Of a DNA stretch of 64,000 nucleotides, positions 44,301-55,568 are shown one piece after another. Numbering within the stretch: position 1 is the stretch's first letter; every line of letters starts with the position of its first letter. Source of the stretch: Punica granatum (Eukaryota; Streptophyta; Magnoliopsida; Myrtales; Lythraceae); NCBI RefSeq assembly GCF_007655135.1, contig NC_045128.1, positions 31,218,811-31,282,810 on the forward strand. The letters run 5' to 3'. The notes below the pieces were generated by a model. The model was not told the origin of the DNA and ran no database searches. It saw only the letters and a list, made by a program, of their open reading frames with translations. The position numbers and the translations under genes are program-made.

Positions 44301-44690
44301 GTGCTTACTTTTCTTTATGCAAAAGAAGACCATATATATGTCGAATATCTACGATGTGCATTAATTAATTCTAATTTGCTTCCCTGTCTCATTTTACCTT
44401 CATACAGTTTTAGCTCCGATTATTTATCTGTCGATTCTCCAGTTAGCTAACAAGTATCACAAGTCACATTTTCATTGGGAGTTGATCGAAAGTTACGATT
44501 GAGGAGGCAGAGGAAGCAATAAACCCTCAAGCTCCATCGATGCAGGTTGGCTCCGTAGAGTCGTGGCTAGAGAGCTCCGATTGTTGCCAAAGGTTCGGGA
44601 AACTTTGAGACAAATAATCACCAAGGAATAAACGAGTGAAACAACACCGAGCTGCGAGAGCACATGAGGCTCTTGGTTTAGACTTTAAAT
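44301..44690. other. Intergenic, no gene recognised
   Basis: Exon-like base composition at 44500-44690, but the frames (for example minus 44527-44724) have no recognised content. Confidence 0.4.
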
Positions 44691-44699
44691 GTACCGGTT

Positions 44700-45591
44700 G
44701 AAGAACTTGGAAATTTTGAAACACGGATTTATACCTCTAATTTTCTAAAAGTATTCATATGGTCTTTTTTGGGTAATAAGATGTGTTTATATGATTTATT
44801 TGGTAGTACAATTGCACAGTTAGCTTTAATATGAAAAGGTATACATAATTATTTATACTGCTTCTATTATACAAAATATAGCTAAAATATATATAATACA
44901 TGTTTTCTGATATAAATATCTTATACTATCTTTTTTAGGTTAAAAAAACCCCCCTCTTTACCAATATGAAAATAACGTACACTAGTAGTGCCGAATCCTA
45001 TAACATTCACTCAAATATATATGAAATTTTATTTCTAATGGTTTTCTTAGTAGTTCTTTTACTTACATCTTTAATCATTTCATGTTCTATTATTTCTCTA
45101 CACATATTGCTACTATTAATATATAACATAAATTTTTTAGTGTTTTTTAAGTGATACGCTAATATAAGAACAGATTCAACAGTATCTGAATTTAATTGGG
45201 CAACTTTATCAATCTTTCTTTTACTTTACCGTGATTCATCTGTATATGAATTTTAAGTACTATAATTATTTTAAAAGGTAAGTTTATTATTTTTAACTTT
45301 TTTTGTCAAATTTTTCAGGTTCAGTTAAGAGCAATTTTCATATTTCATACATGTTATGTTGAATCGGTGTAATCAAAATAATTTTTGGGATTTATAGTTA
45401 TAACTTATAATACTTGATTGTTTGTTTAGATGCATGTGTTGATATATACTTAATCTAGATTGGTGTAATTTCTTTCTTTTCTTAAAAAGAAAAAGAAAAG
45501 TATGTTGAACTTAGCTAGGATGTGATATGACATAGAAAAGTTCATCATCTATGCCTGCATAATTTTTATTAAATTGACTAGATTTCACTCA
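44700..45591 (+). repeat. Left half of a duplicated locus, matches 53600-54600
   Basis: Begins TTGGAAATTTTGAAACAC as at 53604. Shares AATTGCACAGTTAGC, TATACAAAATATA, TACCGTGATTCATCT and TTTCATACATGT(T/G)ATGTTG. It resumes at 52463 after the putative Helitron. Confidence 0.8.
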
Positions 45592-47016
45592 TCTATATAT
45601 ATATATATATATGAAAACAAATCACAAATCGAATTCTCACGTCGCCACATCGTCAAAAAAAAAAAAGATCCCTCTCACTTTGCGACATCATCTATTTACA
45701 TTAAGAAAATTATTATATTCTTATAAAGGAAGGAAATCACTTAGATTAAGGAAATTTTTATATTCTTATTAAGGAAATTTAATTAATTAATTATGTAGTA
45801 AATATATAAATTTTATATATAAGGCACAACCAAATACATATAAGGGAATAAAATATGACATAAGACACATGAAAATATATACAATTAAACAAAACATGTA
45901 ATAAAATATATAAATTATACATATACATCTCTCAATATTTAGATTATAATAGAATATAGCTCAATAACGTCATTACAATAATTTGCATTGCTATAAATAT
46001 ATATATAATATAAAAAATATAGTTGCCACAACAAAACTTATATAGATGGCATATGTATATAGTTGCTGCCTCAATTAAATATATATAGATTATAATTGTT
46101 AGTATATATAGATTAAACATATTAAATAACCTCTATGTATATATGCAGTCCTCTGCTAAGCCGAGTATCGATTAAAGGAGAATAATATTCTATATATAAT
46201 TCCAAATCTCTTTTTTACTTTCTTCTTCAAATTGTTCTTTTTGTGGTTGAATTTTGATTCATAAAAAAAAAATTTTAATGCAAATTTTAAACTAATTGCT
46301 ATGATATTTTGATTGTTTTAATAATCTTTTCCAAAATTTTCTTTTTCTTGATTGACCTTTGATTTGCTGAATGAACTTTATTCGAGATTGGTTGTTTCAA
46401 CATTAATCGTTTTGATAGGATCTCTATTCGAGTTACATTATAGATGTTGCTTCTGTAATGGTAAGACTATTCTAATTTATATACCTTAAATATTTATTTT
46501 TTATTTTCATTTCATAATTTAATAGAAATCTTTTCTCCATTAGCTTTCAATATTTTTATTTTTTTTTTCTTATTCTTTGGTTGAATTTCAATTTGTAGAA
46601 TGAATTTTTTAAACCAATTTCCTTTTCAAACTAATTTTTTTGATATTGATTATTTTAATAAAATATTTGTTCCAGTTTTAATTAACAATACAAATAAGTT
46701 TTGATATTTCAGATTTATATGTTAAATTCCTTAGTAATCATCACTTACAATAAAGTATGAGCTAAATTTTCACAAGGACACATCATCAAAAATAAGAAAT
46801 GAAACTCCATCGCTTCGCCACGTCATCACTTATGTATTAAAGAAATTTTTTATCATTAATTATGCCGTATAATATATATTATTTGCATATAACCCAACAT
46901 AATATATACAAAAAAATAAAATATGCAATGGACTATATATATTAGCTGCTATTCAGGAAACTTTTTATATTGTAGCAATCAAATTGCCGCTCATATATCA
47001 AAAACTTTCATATATT

Positions 47017-47152
47017 GTAGCGCAGTGGTGCACGCCCTCGTCTGTTGACCTAGATACCTAGTGAAACTACCCGTGCCCCTTCATTAGTTATTTAGGATTT
47101 CTCTTTCATTATATTAGGCATTGGACCTCCTTTATAATCGAAAAAAAAATTT
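47017..47152 (+). mobile_element. SINE with A-box and A-rich tail
   Basis: TAGCGCAGTGGTGCACGC (A box), then CCCGTGCCCCTTCATTAG, TTTAGGATTTCTC, TATTAGGCATTGGACCTCC and an A9 tail. The reference copy for the partial elements at 29935 and 32990. Confidence 0.7.
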
Positions 47153-47889
47153 CCGGTCATATATATTGTAGCAAAATATGGAGATGAAAAATCTATACTT
47201 ATAATATTAACCACAATCAAATTGCCTTTATATAATATTGTGTGTGTATAAAATTGTCGTTTAGTTTAGTTTATATATATATATATATATACACGCTTTG
47301 GAAAGGCAATTTTATCAGAAAGTCGAACAAGTAACCTGAAGAAAAATGATATTTGAAGGTGCAAGCATTTTATCAATGAAGAGAAATTCAAAATTGAATT
47401 ATTATATTAGGATGGAAAGGCAATTTTATCAGAAAGTCGGAACTAGTAACCTGAAGAAAAATGATATTTGAAGGTGCAAGCATTTTATCACTGGGGAAAT
47501 TCAGAACTGAATTATTATATATGTCAAAGGTAACAGAACGTCAAAAAATAATAATAACAACAAATATTGGTATATATATCTACATAGACATTAATTCGTC
47601 CATATGCATTTGTGAATGAGAAGTTCCATAACAAGGCATTTATTTCGCACAGGAGGATTAGCCTTCTTCAATCACGTTGTGAACAAGGATCCTTCGTGGC
47701 GAGTTATTTGAATCTGACCCCGTTTTTTACCATGGTATGAAATATGTAATTCCTTCCAATTTCCCCATGCAGTTGTTTAAGGTATCTCGATCTCCCCGTT
47801 TAAGGAGAATTGGGTAAGCTCATTGCAACTACATAGACCTCATTGGTAATGTTTGCGTCAATACCTGTTGTGTTGCTTGAATGAGATCA
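47153..47889. repeat. Short tandem duplication in AT-rich DNA
   Basis: At about 47299-47405 and 47415-47520 the segment GGAAAGGCAATTTTATCAGA, CCTGAAGAAAAATGATATTT and AAGGTGCAAGCATTTTATCA occurs twice, period about 115 bp. No gene seen. Confidence 0.75.
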
Positions 47890-48141
47890 TTAATAAAGCA
47901 CCAAATATTTTTTTTTTTCTGTAGCATCAAATATTTTCAACTGGACTTGCCGCAAACCATCATCCACCACTATTTTTAGCATGTAACTAGCAGTAGTTGG
48001 ATAAGGAAAATTATTACATACATCACAAGATATATATGTATGAGAGTTGAGATGATTCAAATTTGATGCAGATAAGGATCTATCACCTTGCATGAGCCTC
48101 AAGAGTGGCCCCATATTTGTTGCAATACATGGCAAAATCAC
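47890..48141 (-). pseudogene. OB-fold, RPA-C-like exon remnant
   Basis: The frame reads MILPCIATNMGPLLRL, later SHTYISCDVCNN and ASYMLKIVVDDGLRQVQLKI, then FDATEKK. A CxxCN pair followed by (Y)xLxIxVxDxxGxxxxxxFDA resembles the zinc-ribbon/OB-fold of replication protein A subunit 1 C-terminal domains, which plant Helitrons also carry. The first cysteine pair is present but the second pair expected of an intact ribbon is not seen, and the exon ends in a stop soon after FDA. It lies inside the putative Helitron on its minus strand. Alternative: a captured host exon. Confidence 0.4.
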
Positions 48142-48472
48142 TCATTTGAACCCTTTTACTGCATGAAGAAGCTTCTACAATTAAAATATCGTTGACTAAA
48201 GTCAATGTGAATGTGCTATGTACGATGAACATGATTCCTAAACTTAATGCTGTCAACTAACGGGCAATAAGTAAAAGAAACAGTAGAAGCTTCCCTAAGC
48301 AATCTGACGTCTTGGCTTAGTTAGGCAATAACATAAGCAAGGCATATTCTCAGGGGAAAATTTTTAATGAAAGGGGGAGTTCAAGAGCAAATACATAAAG
48401 TGATCATATAAGTCAGATAAACAGTGAGGCAATTATCTTCAAGAGTGAGCTAAAATGGTTGTTTGAGCATAC

Positions 48473-48655
48473 CTTCAGCAACGTGAGATGGTTATTGTGG
48501 GGTGGCACCCAGCAAAGATACTTGTGCAAGCTTTTGGCTTTCAATCGCAGCCTTGGCACGCGCTTTTCTCTATTGTGGGGTTAAACTTGCATATCGACGT
48601 CTATAACAACAGCGCCTGGAGTAAGAGCGATCCGGGGTAACTGGCAAGAAAAAGA
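48473..48655 (-). pseudogene. Basic helical exon, copy A (with stop)
   Basis: On the minus strand it reads RRCCYRRRYASLTPQ, a stop, then RKARAKAAIESQKLAQ, ending at donor GAAG/GTATGC (48471-48472). It is a diverged copy of the exon at 49881-50040. The style (RRRYxSLTPQxRxARxxA) resembles the N-terminal part of Helitron helicase-like proteins. Confidence 0.4.
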
Positions 48656-49273
48656 AAGAATGGTGGTGATACTAACTTGTTAATGTGTTCAAAATAGAAA
48701 GGACAAAAAAATGAAATTAAATCTAAATTTTGTCGCTTAATTGTATATGATCAAATATAATTTATGGTGAGAAAAATTATTTTAAAAATTGGTCGCCTAC
48801 TTAAACAAGAAGAAAGTTTATGGTCTTTTCTTTTTAAGGAACCTCTAACTGGCCGATGCATAATACATTTCATACAATTTCAAAGGATGCTGAAAAAACC
48901 CATAGCAGTAACCATTTAGGCAAATGCACGGTTAAAGAATAGGCATGAGCTGCTTACAAGAGGGAGGTAAACATCTATAGATATTCAGTAAAAACATGAC
49001 TTCCAGGAAAAATAATAAAGGCTAAAACCGCTGGTAGAGAAAACCTTTTGAACAAAATCTTTTGCTCGAAATGAGCGAAAACAATCGTGGAAGTGCAGCT
49101 TCATTGGCTATTTCTATACTACACATGGTTTTTGAGTGATTTGTAATGAGGTTGAAATGGAGTCAGCAGGGCAATGTTTACTTGTGGGTATTGGTCTTAC
49201 ATCATACTAAATTACGCCCCTAAACCCACAAAAAAAGGAGACTTAATAAGGAGAGAGCATCAAAGAAGATTAA

Positions 49274-49581
49274 GAGTGCGTTTGGATTTAGAGTTGAGTT
49301 AAGTTGAGTTTTGATTTTAATTAGTTTGTAATGATTGTATTGTTGAATTATGAGAAAAATTGTGAAAAAGTAATAAATAATTGAGAGAAAGTAATGATTA
49401 AGTGATGATTGTATTGTTGAATTGTGAAACAGTAATGAATAGTTGAGAGAATTTAATATAAAAAATTAAATTGAATGGTTAAAAAAATTTTAAAAATAAA
49501 AAAAAGTAATGATTGTGATGTTGAATTGAAGATAAGTGGAGTTGAGTTGAGTTGAATATTGTTTGGAAAACAAATACACCC
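49274..49581. mobile_element. MITE with TAA target duplication
   Basis: Ends GAGTGCGTTTGG and, reversed, GGGTGTATTTG; TAA at 49271-49273 and 49582-49584. The body repeats GTAATGATTGT and GTTGAATT. It sits between the two duplicated exons and is absent from the corresponding place beside the other copy. Confidence 0.8.
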
Positions 49582-49880
49582 TAAACGTTTAAAATACTAT
49601 TGTCTAAGCAAAAAAAAAAAAAACCACCATGTACAGTAAACATATCCCCTAAGTTCAACTGTTGTCCACCAACGGGTAATGTGTAAAAAAGCAGTAGAAC
49701 CAGTTGGCAAGTATATTCCCTAAACGTACCATGCACGGTCAAGCATAAGAAAGGCAGCATCTCAACAAAACAAACAAAATCAAAGGTGTAAGGGCCGATC
49801 CAATAGTGACAATATATAAGGCAGAAAAATGGTGAAGCAATTATCTTCAAATTCAACTTAATATGTGTGCCTGCACATAC

Positions 49881-50040
49881 CTTCAGTAGTCCGAGATGGC
49901 TGTTGTGGGGATGTAGCCGGCACAAATGCTCGTGCATGTTTTCGGCTTTCAATTGCAGCTTGCGCACGTGCCTTTTTCTCTTGTGCCGTTAAAGTTCCAT
50001 ATCGATGTCTATCGTAACAGCGCCTAGGCTTAGACCAATT
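49881..50040 (-). pseudogene. Basic helical exon, copy B (open)
   Basis: Reads NWSKPRRCYDRHRYGTLTAQ, then EKKARAQAAIESRKHARAFV and PATSPQQPSRTTE, ending at donor GAAG/GTATGT. It is open where copy A has a stop. About 1.4 kb of DNA around each exon is duplicated (48200-49140 with 49630-50530, sharing GAAGCAATTATCTTCAA-like, AAGAAAGTTTATGG and AGAATAGGCAT). Overlapping longer frames are shadows. Confidence 0.45.
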
Positions 50041-51302
50041 TTGAGCAAGTGGAAGGAAAAGAAAGAATGACGGTTATGCTAACAGGTTCATATGTCAAGA
50101 ATGGAAGAAAAATAAATGTGGGCGTTTCATTGCATATGAGCGAGTACAATTTCTGATAAAGAAGAATAATTTTAAAATTGTTCCCTATTTTAACCAGAAG
50201 AAAGTTTATGGGATATGCTTTTGAGAGGCCATGTAACTGGATGAGGCAAAATGCGTTTTATACAAATTTGAAAGGATGGTCAGAAAGTAGCCTCATAGAA
50301 ATAACCATTCATGCAAGTGCATAGCAAAAGAATAGGCATTAGCTACTAACAAGGGGAGGTAAACATCTTTAGGTATTAAATTATAAAAAGGATAGAAAGA
50401 AAACTTAGAACTGCTTAAGCTAGTGGCAAAGAAGACCTTTTAACCAAGTATTTGTTCCAAATGATCGAATGCAATCTAGAATTTGGGTGAGTTATTACAC
50501 TCAAGCCAAACAACGGAGCATTGAGAATCGAAAAAATAAGAATTGTTTTGCGTTGCAACTCAAAACATCCCTCTGCTCTCACACCAGAGTAAAGAACCAA
50601 AAATTGGCCAATGAAAACACAAAAGCAGCATCACATGAGATAACTATGTATACAGTATTTAATTCTAAATGCCCCAAATTTATCATGCTATTGTAAATTC
50701 ATTGGTTGGATCTATAATGCAGACATGTCTGAATAAAAGCATACAAAACAGACAGTCTACAAAGCATAATAACTTCGCTTCAGCTTTCAAGAAATGCACG
50801 TAAAGTTTCTCGACTTTCACCAATAAGCAGCAGAAAAAGGAACATCGACTTGGCCGCGTTATTAGACCCAACATGATCGAGACAGTAGTGTAAAAATCGG
50901 CAGTATGAATTTGTCTGTGTTAATATTCGAGGCATCTGCTTCGTAGCACAACATATCAAAACCAGAAGAAACTAATTCAGCCAGCTGAAGGCCTAAAATT
51001 GGTAGCAAAAAGGCGATTAAATGGATGGGGATCCTGTGCGATATTCGGGCTAGCTGCATTCCGGGCATAGAGAGGCAAAGTCTAGCTGCGGGGTTTGGAA
51101 TTTCTTGTCTACATATTGACCTCTACCACGAATTACTACAGAGGAACAGAACCGAATTAATCAACAAACTGAAGCGTGGTTCTAGCATTCTCTCGAACAC
51201 GCAGCGGGCATGTCACAAAGACGATGGCGTACCGAGTACCAACATTACAAGCGGTGCAAAGCGATCAATATAGCGTGAAACATAATGTTGCGAGGACAAA
51301 CC

Positions 51303-51510
51303 TGCCACCATCGTTTCCGGATGGCGACGCAGAGACCGTAACAACGGGATACAATCGTTTGCGGACGGATATTAGCAGGCGAGGATCTGGTGGATAAACC
51401 GGAGCAATTGGGCGGATAAGGATCGGAGCAGCACCAGAATTGCAAGCCAGAGAGAACCAACAGTAGAGGTAAAGCGGATTGGGAAGCGACCAAGGCTCGG
51501 CCGAGGACAA
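51303..51510 (-). other. GC-rich first exon or leader
   Basis: A GC-rich stretch on the minus strand ends at GGTGGCAG/GTTTGT, a possible donor, upstream of the exons at 50040 and below. It is open in several frames, so coding cannot be assigned; it may be a 5' leader exon of the same gene. 50041-51302 between them reads as intron. Confidence 0.3.
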
Positions 51511-52462
51511 AAATTAAATATGGTTGTTGCTTTAATAATTAAATACTTTTCTTTAATTCTTATTTCATAATTTAAAGGAAATTTTTTCTCATTGAACTTC
51601 AACTTCAATAGTTTTATTTAATCTTATTCTTTGGTTGAATTTTGATTTGTAGATTGGATTTTTTATCAAATTTCAAACTAATTACGTCGATATTGATTTT
51701 ATATAAAATTTTATTCCAATTTTACTATATTTGTTGCTTTAGTAATTGAAAGTCTTTCAATATTTCCTTTTTATTGTTATTTTATATTTTAATTGAGATC
51801 TTTCTTTCATCAACTTTGAGTTCAATATACTAATTTTTTCGATAAAGTTTGATTTGATTCGTCATAAAAATGATAACATTAATATTGATTTTTACTATCA
51901 ATAATCAACTTCATTTATGGGTATGTATTTTGAGATTCTCCGCCTTTATTTAATACATGATCAAATATACGACAATTCTATCCAATGAGATTTTTTTAAA
52001 CTTTTCACTTATTTTACTATTATAGGATAATTCTCTAGATTGTATAATATAATATTGAAGAAAGATATTTAGTATATTTATGCTATAAATATTTTGGTAT
52101 ATGTATATGTAAAAGTAATAAGGGAATATACTTAATATCTAAAATTTTAAATAAACATTCTTACTTTATATAAGAATTAAAACTTAATATTTAAAAATTT
52201 TCTTGTCATAATAGTTTTTTATGCACCTTTTACATATTACAATGAAACCAACAAAACAATACCGAACTAATTTCTATAGCTTTAGATTTTTTTTTCTGAT
52301 TTCTAATTTTCCATAAAACTAAATAATATATATATATATATATATATTATATTAAGATCAGTTTTTACATTATTTACCATTACGAATAAGTTTTGATATT
52401 TGTAAATTTTTACCTTTAAATTCCTTAGTAATTGTTCGGGCAATGCGCTGGTCTTCGTCTAG

Positions 52463-52700
52463 TTTATATTAAAGATGGATGTCTTAATTTATGAATTTTT
52501 GCTACTTCTTAGTGTTTATATACTAAATTGGCTAGAGTTAACTATGTTCTGTGCATATAAATGTGCCTGTGAAGCTTCCGAGGCGGCACTGCTTTATCGG
52601 ACTGATTCCCGATTTTTTTCATTTGCACAAGTTAAACCTCCCAATACGAACTTGATAATATCTTTTAAGTTTAAGGCCTGGCAAATGGAGTTAATTAAAT
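52463..52700 (+). repeat. Right half of the duplicated locus, matches 54610-54720
   Basis: TGCCTGTGAAGCTTCCGAGG, GACTGATTCCCGATTTTTTT and CAAGTTAAACCTC correspond to 54616-54705. From 52700 to 53180 no gene is seen. Confidence 0.75.
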
Positions 52701-53189
52701 GGAGATAAATGCGTGCATGATGCATTGGATCTCTACTCCGATATTGATCATGGTGGAAGTTTGAAATGTCACACCGTTTTGTGTATATACAATGTGATTT
52801 TCGACTATTTAATACTCAATAAACACTCACTGAAATTCATGGACGGGGCTTGACTACATACTGTCATGGAGATCAAAAGGGGGGGGGACACCTCCGATGC
52901 CTCATCTGGGGTCGAGGTGGTTGGGTCTGAGACCTTCCATCCACTCGGATATGTTATGGGTCGGGTAGAGGGTTAGGTATTATGCCCCTCCTCAGTTCTG
53001 ACAATCGTACTACGAACGCATGGGGCACTTGGACTTTGTGACTTTTATGAGAACTGCATTTTGGTGAGTTGATTTTTTTTTTTGGGTAAATCACCACTTA
53101 AACATATTTGATTAGAAATTAAACGAAGGTTCTTCGGGCTTTCGCCCCATTTACCCACCGAAAAAAAAAATTAAAAGGAGGTTCGCTGA

Positions 53190-53520
53190 CCAATTAAATC
53201 AGCTGCAAGACGAGGGAAGTTTATCCCTAAAGCGTCTTGATGCAAAAGTCCGAGTCAGAAAGAAAGGTGGTAAAAGAAGAACTTATAGATGCTATCCTCT
53301 TGTTGATGCCCTCCCCTTCAAGCGAGGATGTCTGCACAGCCGTTAGCATTCCGGAAGATACGGTGTGAAATGATAGTTTCAAGCACAGCCGTTGGCCTCT
53401 CGGAAGATACGATGTGAAATGATAGTTTCAAATCGCTCCGACGAAGTCGTGCAATCCATGAGGCAACAATTTGCGAAAGCATAAATGCAACAATGTAAAG
53501 TTTTGTGATGTTGCAGTCCA
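53190..53520 (-). pseudogene. RNase H-like remnant with 49 bp tandem duplication
   Basis: On the minus strand: RLRRSDLKLSFHIVSSERPT, ETIISHRIFRNANGCADILA, a stop, then after a shift ALGINFPRLAAD. The (I/V)FRxANxCADxLA motif with its Asp is the last catalytic region of plant RNase H-like (RVT_3) modules. Two 49 bp units (53335-53383, 53384-53432) duplicate the codons for that motif out of phase. Stops and frameshifts make it non-functional. Confidence 0.65.
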
Positions 53521-53594
53521 CCCAAATTTGCGCGATAACACTGCCACAAATACTAGTGGAACCCTAATTCATAGAGAATCCGATTCACGTTTTG

Positions 53595-54720
53595 AAATTT
53601 GGAAATTTTGAAACACATATTTATAACCTCTAATTAAGATATATTTATATAATTTAATTGGTAGAGAAATTGCACAGTTAGCCTAATTTGATAAGGTATG
53701 CATAATTAGCATAATTAATTGTTATGCTTCTGTTATACAAAATATATATTGTATATGTTAAATATATGTCTTTTTTTCTTTTTCTTTTTGGCGTTGGGGG
53801 GGAGGGAACCTCTTTATCAATACGAAAATGACGTGCCATAGTAGCGCCCAATTCTATTATTTTAGACGTTGACTCAAATTTATACGAAATTTATTTTGAA
53901 TGGATTTTCTAAATCCTTCTTTACTTACATTTTAAATCATTATATTTTACAAAGCTTATTCATGCGAATTTCATTCATCCGAGTCTGCCGAAATGGGAGT
54001 GGGCAGGAAAATCAATAAATGCGGTAAAAAAACCATAAATATTTAATTTTTTTGGGCGAATATAAATATTTAATATTTTATGTTTAAAGTGATAACCTAA
54101 TTAAGGACAGATTTAACAGCATCTATATTTAATTGGGCAACATTATCGATCTTTCTTTTACTTTACCGTGATTCATCTATATGTATGAATTTTCAGTTTT
54201 GAAGCAATATGATTTTTTAAGGTTTTTTTTATTATTATTTTCAACTTTTTATGTCAAGATTTTCAGGTTTTATTAGGAGTAGTATTCATATTTCATACAT
54301 GTGATGTTGTGTTGTATGGGTAATCAAATGAACTTTTACACCTTATAATTATAATATTCTTTTTGGGGGTAAAATAATACTTGTTTTTTCAGATATATAT
54401 TAGAAATTTCAACATAAACTTAATTTATGATGGTGCAAATTCTTTTATTTTTCCCCAAAAAGTGGGCGCTGAATTTAGGTTGTGGCTTTATCACACATAA
54501 TTAATGATTTTTTTTCCTTTTAATTTCAAAGTATTTATGACCAAAATAAACTAGAAAGAACCATGGGTTTGTGTGTTTGTATGTGTATAATGGGACTAAA
54601 ACTAATTAACCGGTCGCCTGTGAAGCTTCCGAGACGCCATTGGTTTGTGGGGACTGATTCCCCTTTTTCCATTTCGACAATATTTCTTAAAATTGTCAAG
54701 TTAAACCTCTAAATGCTTAC
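53595..54720 (+). repeat. Duplicated locus without the Helitron
   Basis: Counterpart of 44700-45591 plus 52463-52700, continuous here. No gene is seen inside. The following 54721-55180 holds none either. Confidence 0.8.
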
Positions 54721-55358
54721 TAAACAGTAATAACTCTCACTAGTATCGATCAAGGCTCGACAGTCTCATATGGGTTCGAGGCATACCGGTCCGACTTATA
54801 TCCGGGTCTAGTGGGTAGAATTCGGAAAATGAGAAATGTGTAAAATTTATATTCTATCTACGGGTAGGTGATCTTATAGATAATATAATGGTGGTCTCAA
54901 TATACTCGGAAATTTCTTATCAATTTTTTCTATAAAACTTAAAAAAAAAAAAATCGATTGACAGAAGAAGCAGTGGACTGGAGCTTCAAGGAAGAGAAAA
55001 GTCTCTGCTGACATGGAATTCTTCACCAAGAAAAAAACAGGAAGGCCGGTCTACCCTTCTCCCCGTGTAAACATGGAAAGTGACAGTGACAGTTGAAGCC
55101 CCACCACCCGCCAGCAGATGATCCAACGGTGCACACCAGCGAATGGCAGATCCAGCGGTGTCGAGACCATCCAACAGGGAGGGGACGGCTCCTGTAGAGG
55201 GACGGTCTGGGTCTCTATGTGTACGTGTGGGCGCGCGCTCTGTCTCTCTCTTTATCTCGCTCTCTCCCTCCCCATCCCTCACAAGCTCTGTTTTTTTTTT
55301 CAAACTCTTATCGTTCTTCTTCATCTTCTTCACAGTCGACGACGCAAGAGGAGAGGAG

Positions 55359-55568
55359 ATGGGAGACGGGAATGGGACTAAGTTATCGGTTGAGAAGCCG
55401 GTGAAGGCCAGGCTTCCGCCGAAGAGAGGAGCAGTCAAGGTCAGGATCCTTAAGCTGCTGGTGGAGAAGCTCGTCTCACTCTGTTTCCCTCCGATGGCGG
55501 ATCTCAGAGAGGCCGGCTCTTCGACTTCCAAGCCCACCTCCGCTGTTTCCCCGTTCCCGAACAAATGA
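55359..55568 (+). CDS. Small basic plant protein, array copy 6 (69 aa)
   Basis: Reads MGDGNGTKLSVEKPV, then KARLPPKRGAVKVRILKL at about residues 16-33, LVEKLVSLCFPPMADLREAG and SSTSKPTSAVSPFPNK. It is the best reference for the family: the core is consensus, and its tail ending is recovered in frame or one base off in copies 1, 2, 5 and the fragment at 1989. An in-frame upstream ATG at 55143 would add 72 residues from the CT-rich leader and is rejected since no paralog has it. The leader (CTTCTTCACAGT, CAAGAGGAGAGGAG) matches genes 3-5. No clear TATA box is seen. The long minus-strand frame over it is a shadow. Function unknown; no domain or targeting signal. Confidence 0.75.
   Translation: MGDGNGTKLSVEKPVKARLPPKRGAVKVRILKLLVEKLVSLCFPPMADLREAGSSTSKPTSAVSPFPNK

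Larger units (their letters stand above)
45592..52462 (+). mobile_element. Putative Helitron (6.87 kb)
   Basis: Starts TCTATATATATA after an A and ends TTCGTCTAG before a T, as Helitrons insert between A and T and end CTRR. Just inside the 3' end, CGGGCAATGCGC resembles a mutated terminal hairpin. Flanks rejoin to match 53595-54690: the distance between shared landmarks is 985 bp here without the insert and 1013 bp in the duplicate. Internal relatives of both termini (46480-46880) suggest more than one nested copy. No Rep/helicase domain was found. Confidence 0.6.

Noticed and set aside
55143..55358. In-frame upstream ATG extending gene 6 to 141 codons
   Set aside because: The added residues translate a CT-rich leader and have no counterpart in the other copies; the ATG at 55359 aligns with the family start.
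54986..55564. 192-codon minus-strand frame over gene 6
   Set aside because: It is the antisense shadow of gene 6 and its CT-rich leader; no paralog keeps it.
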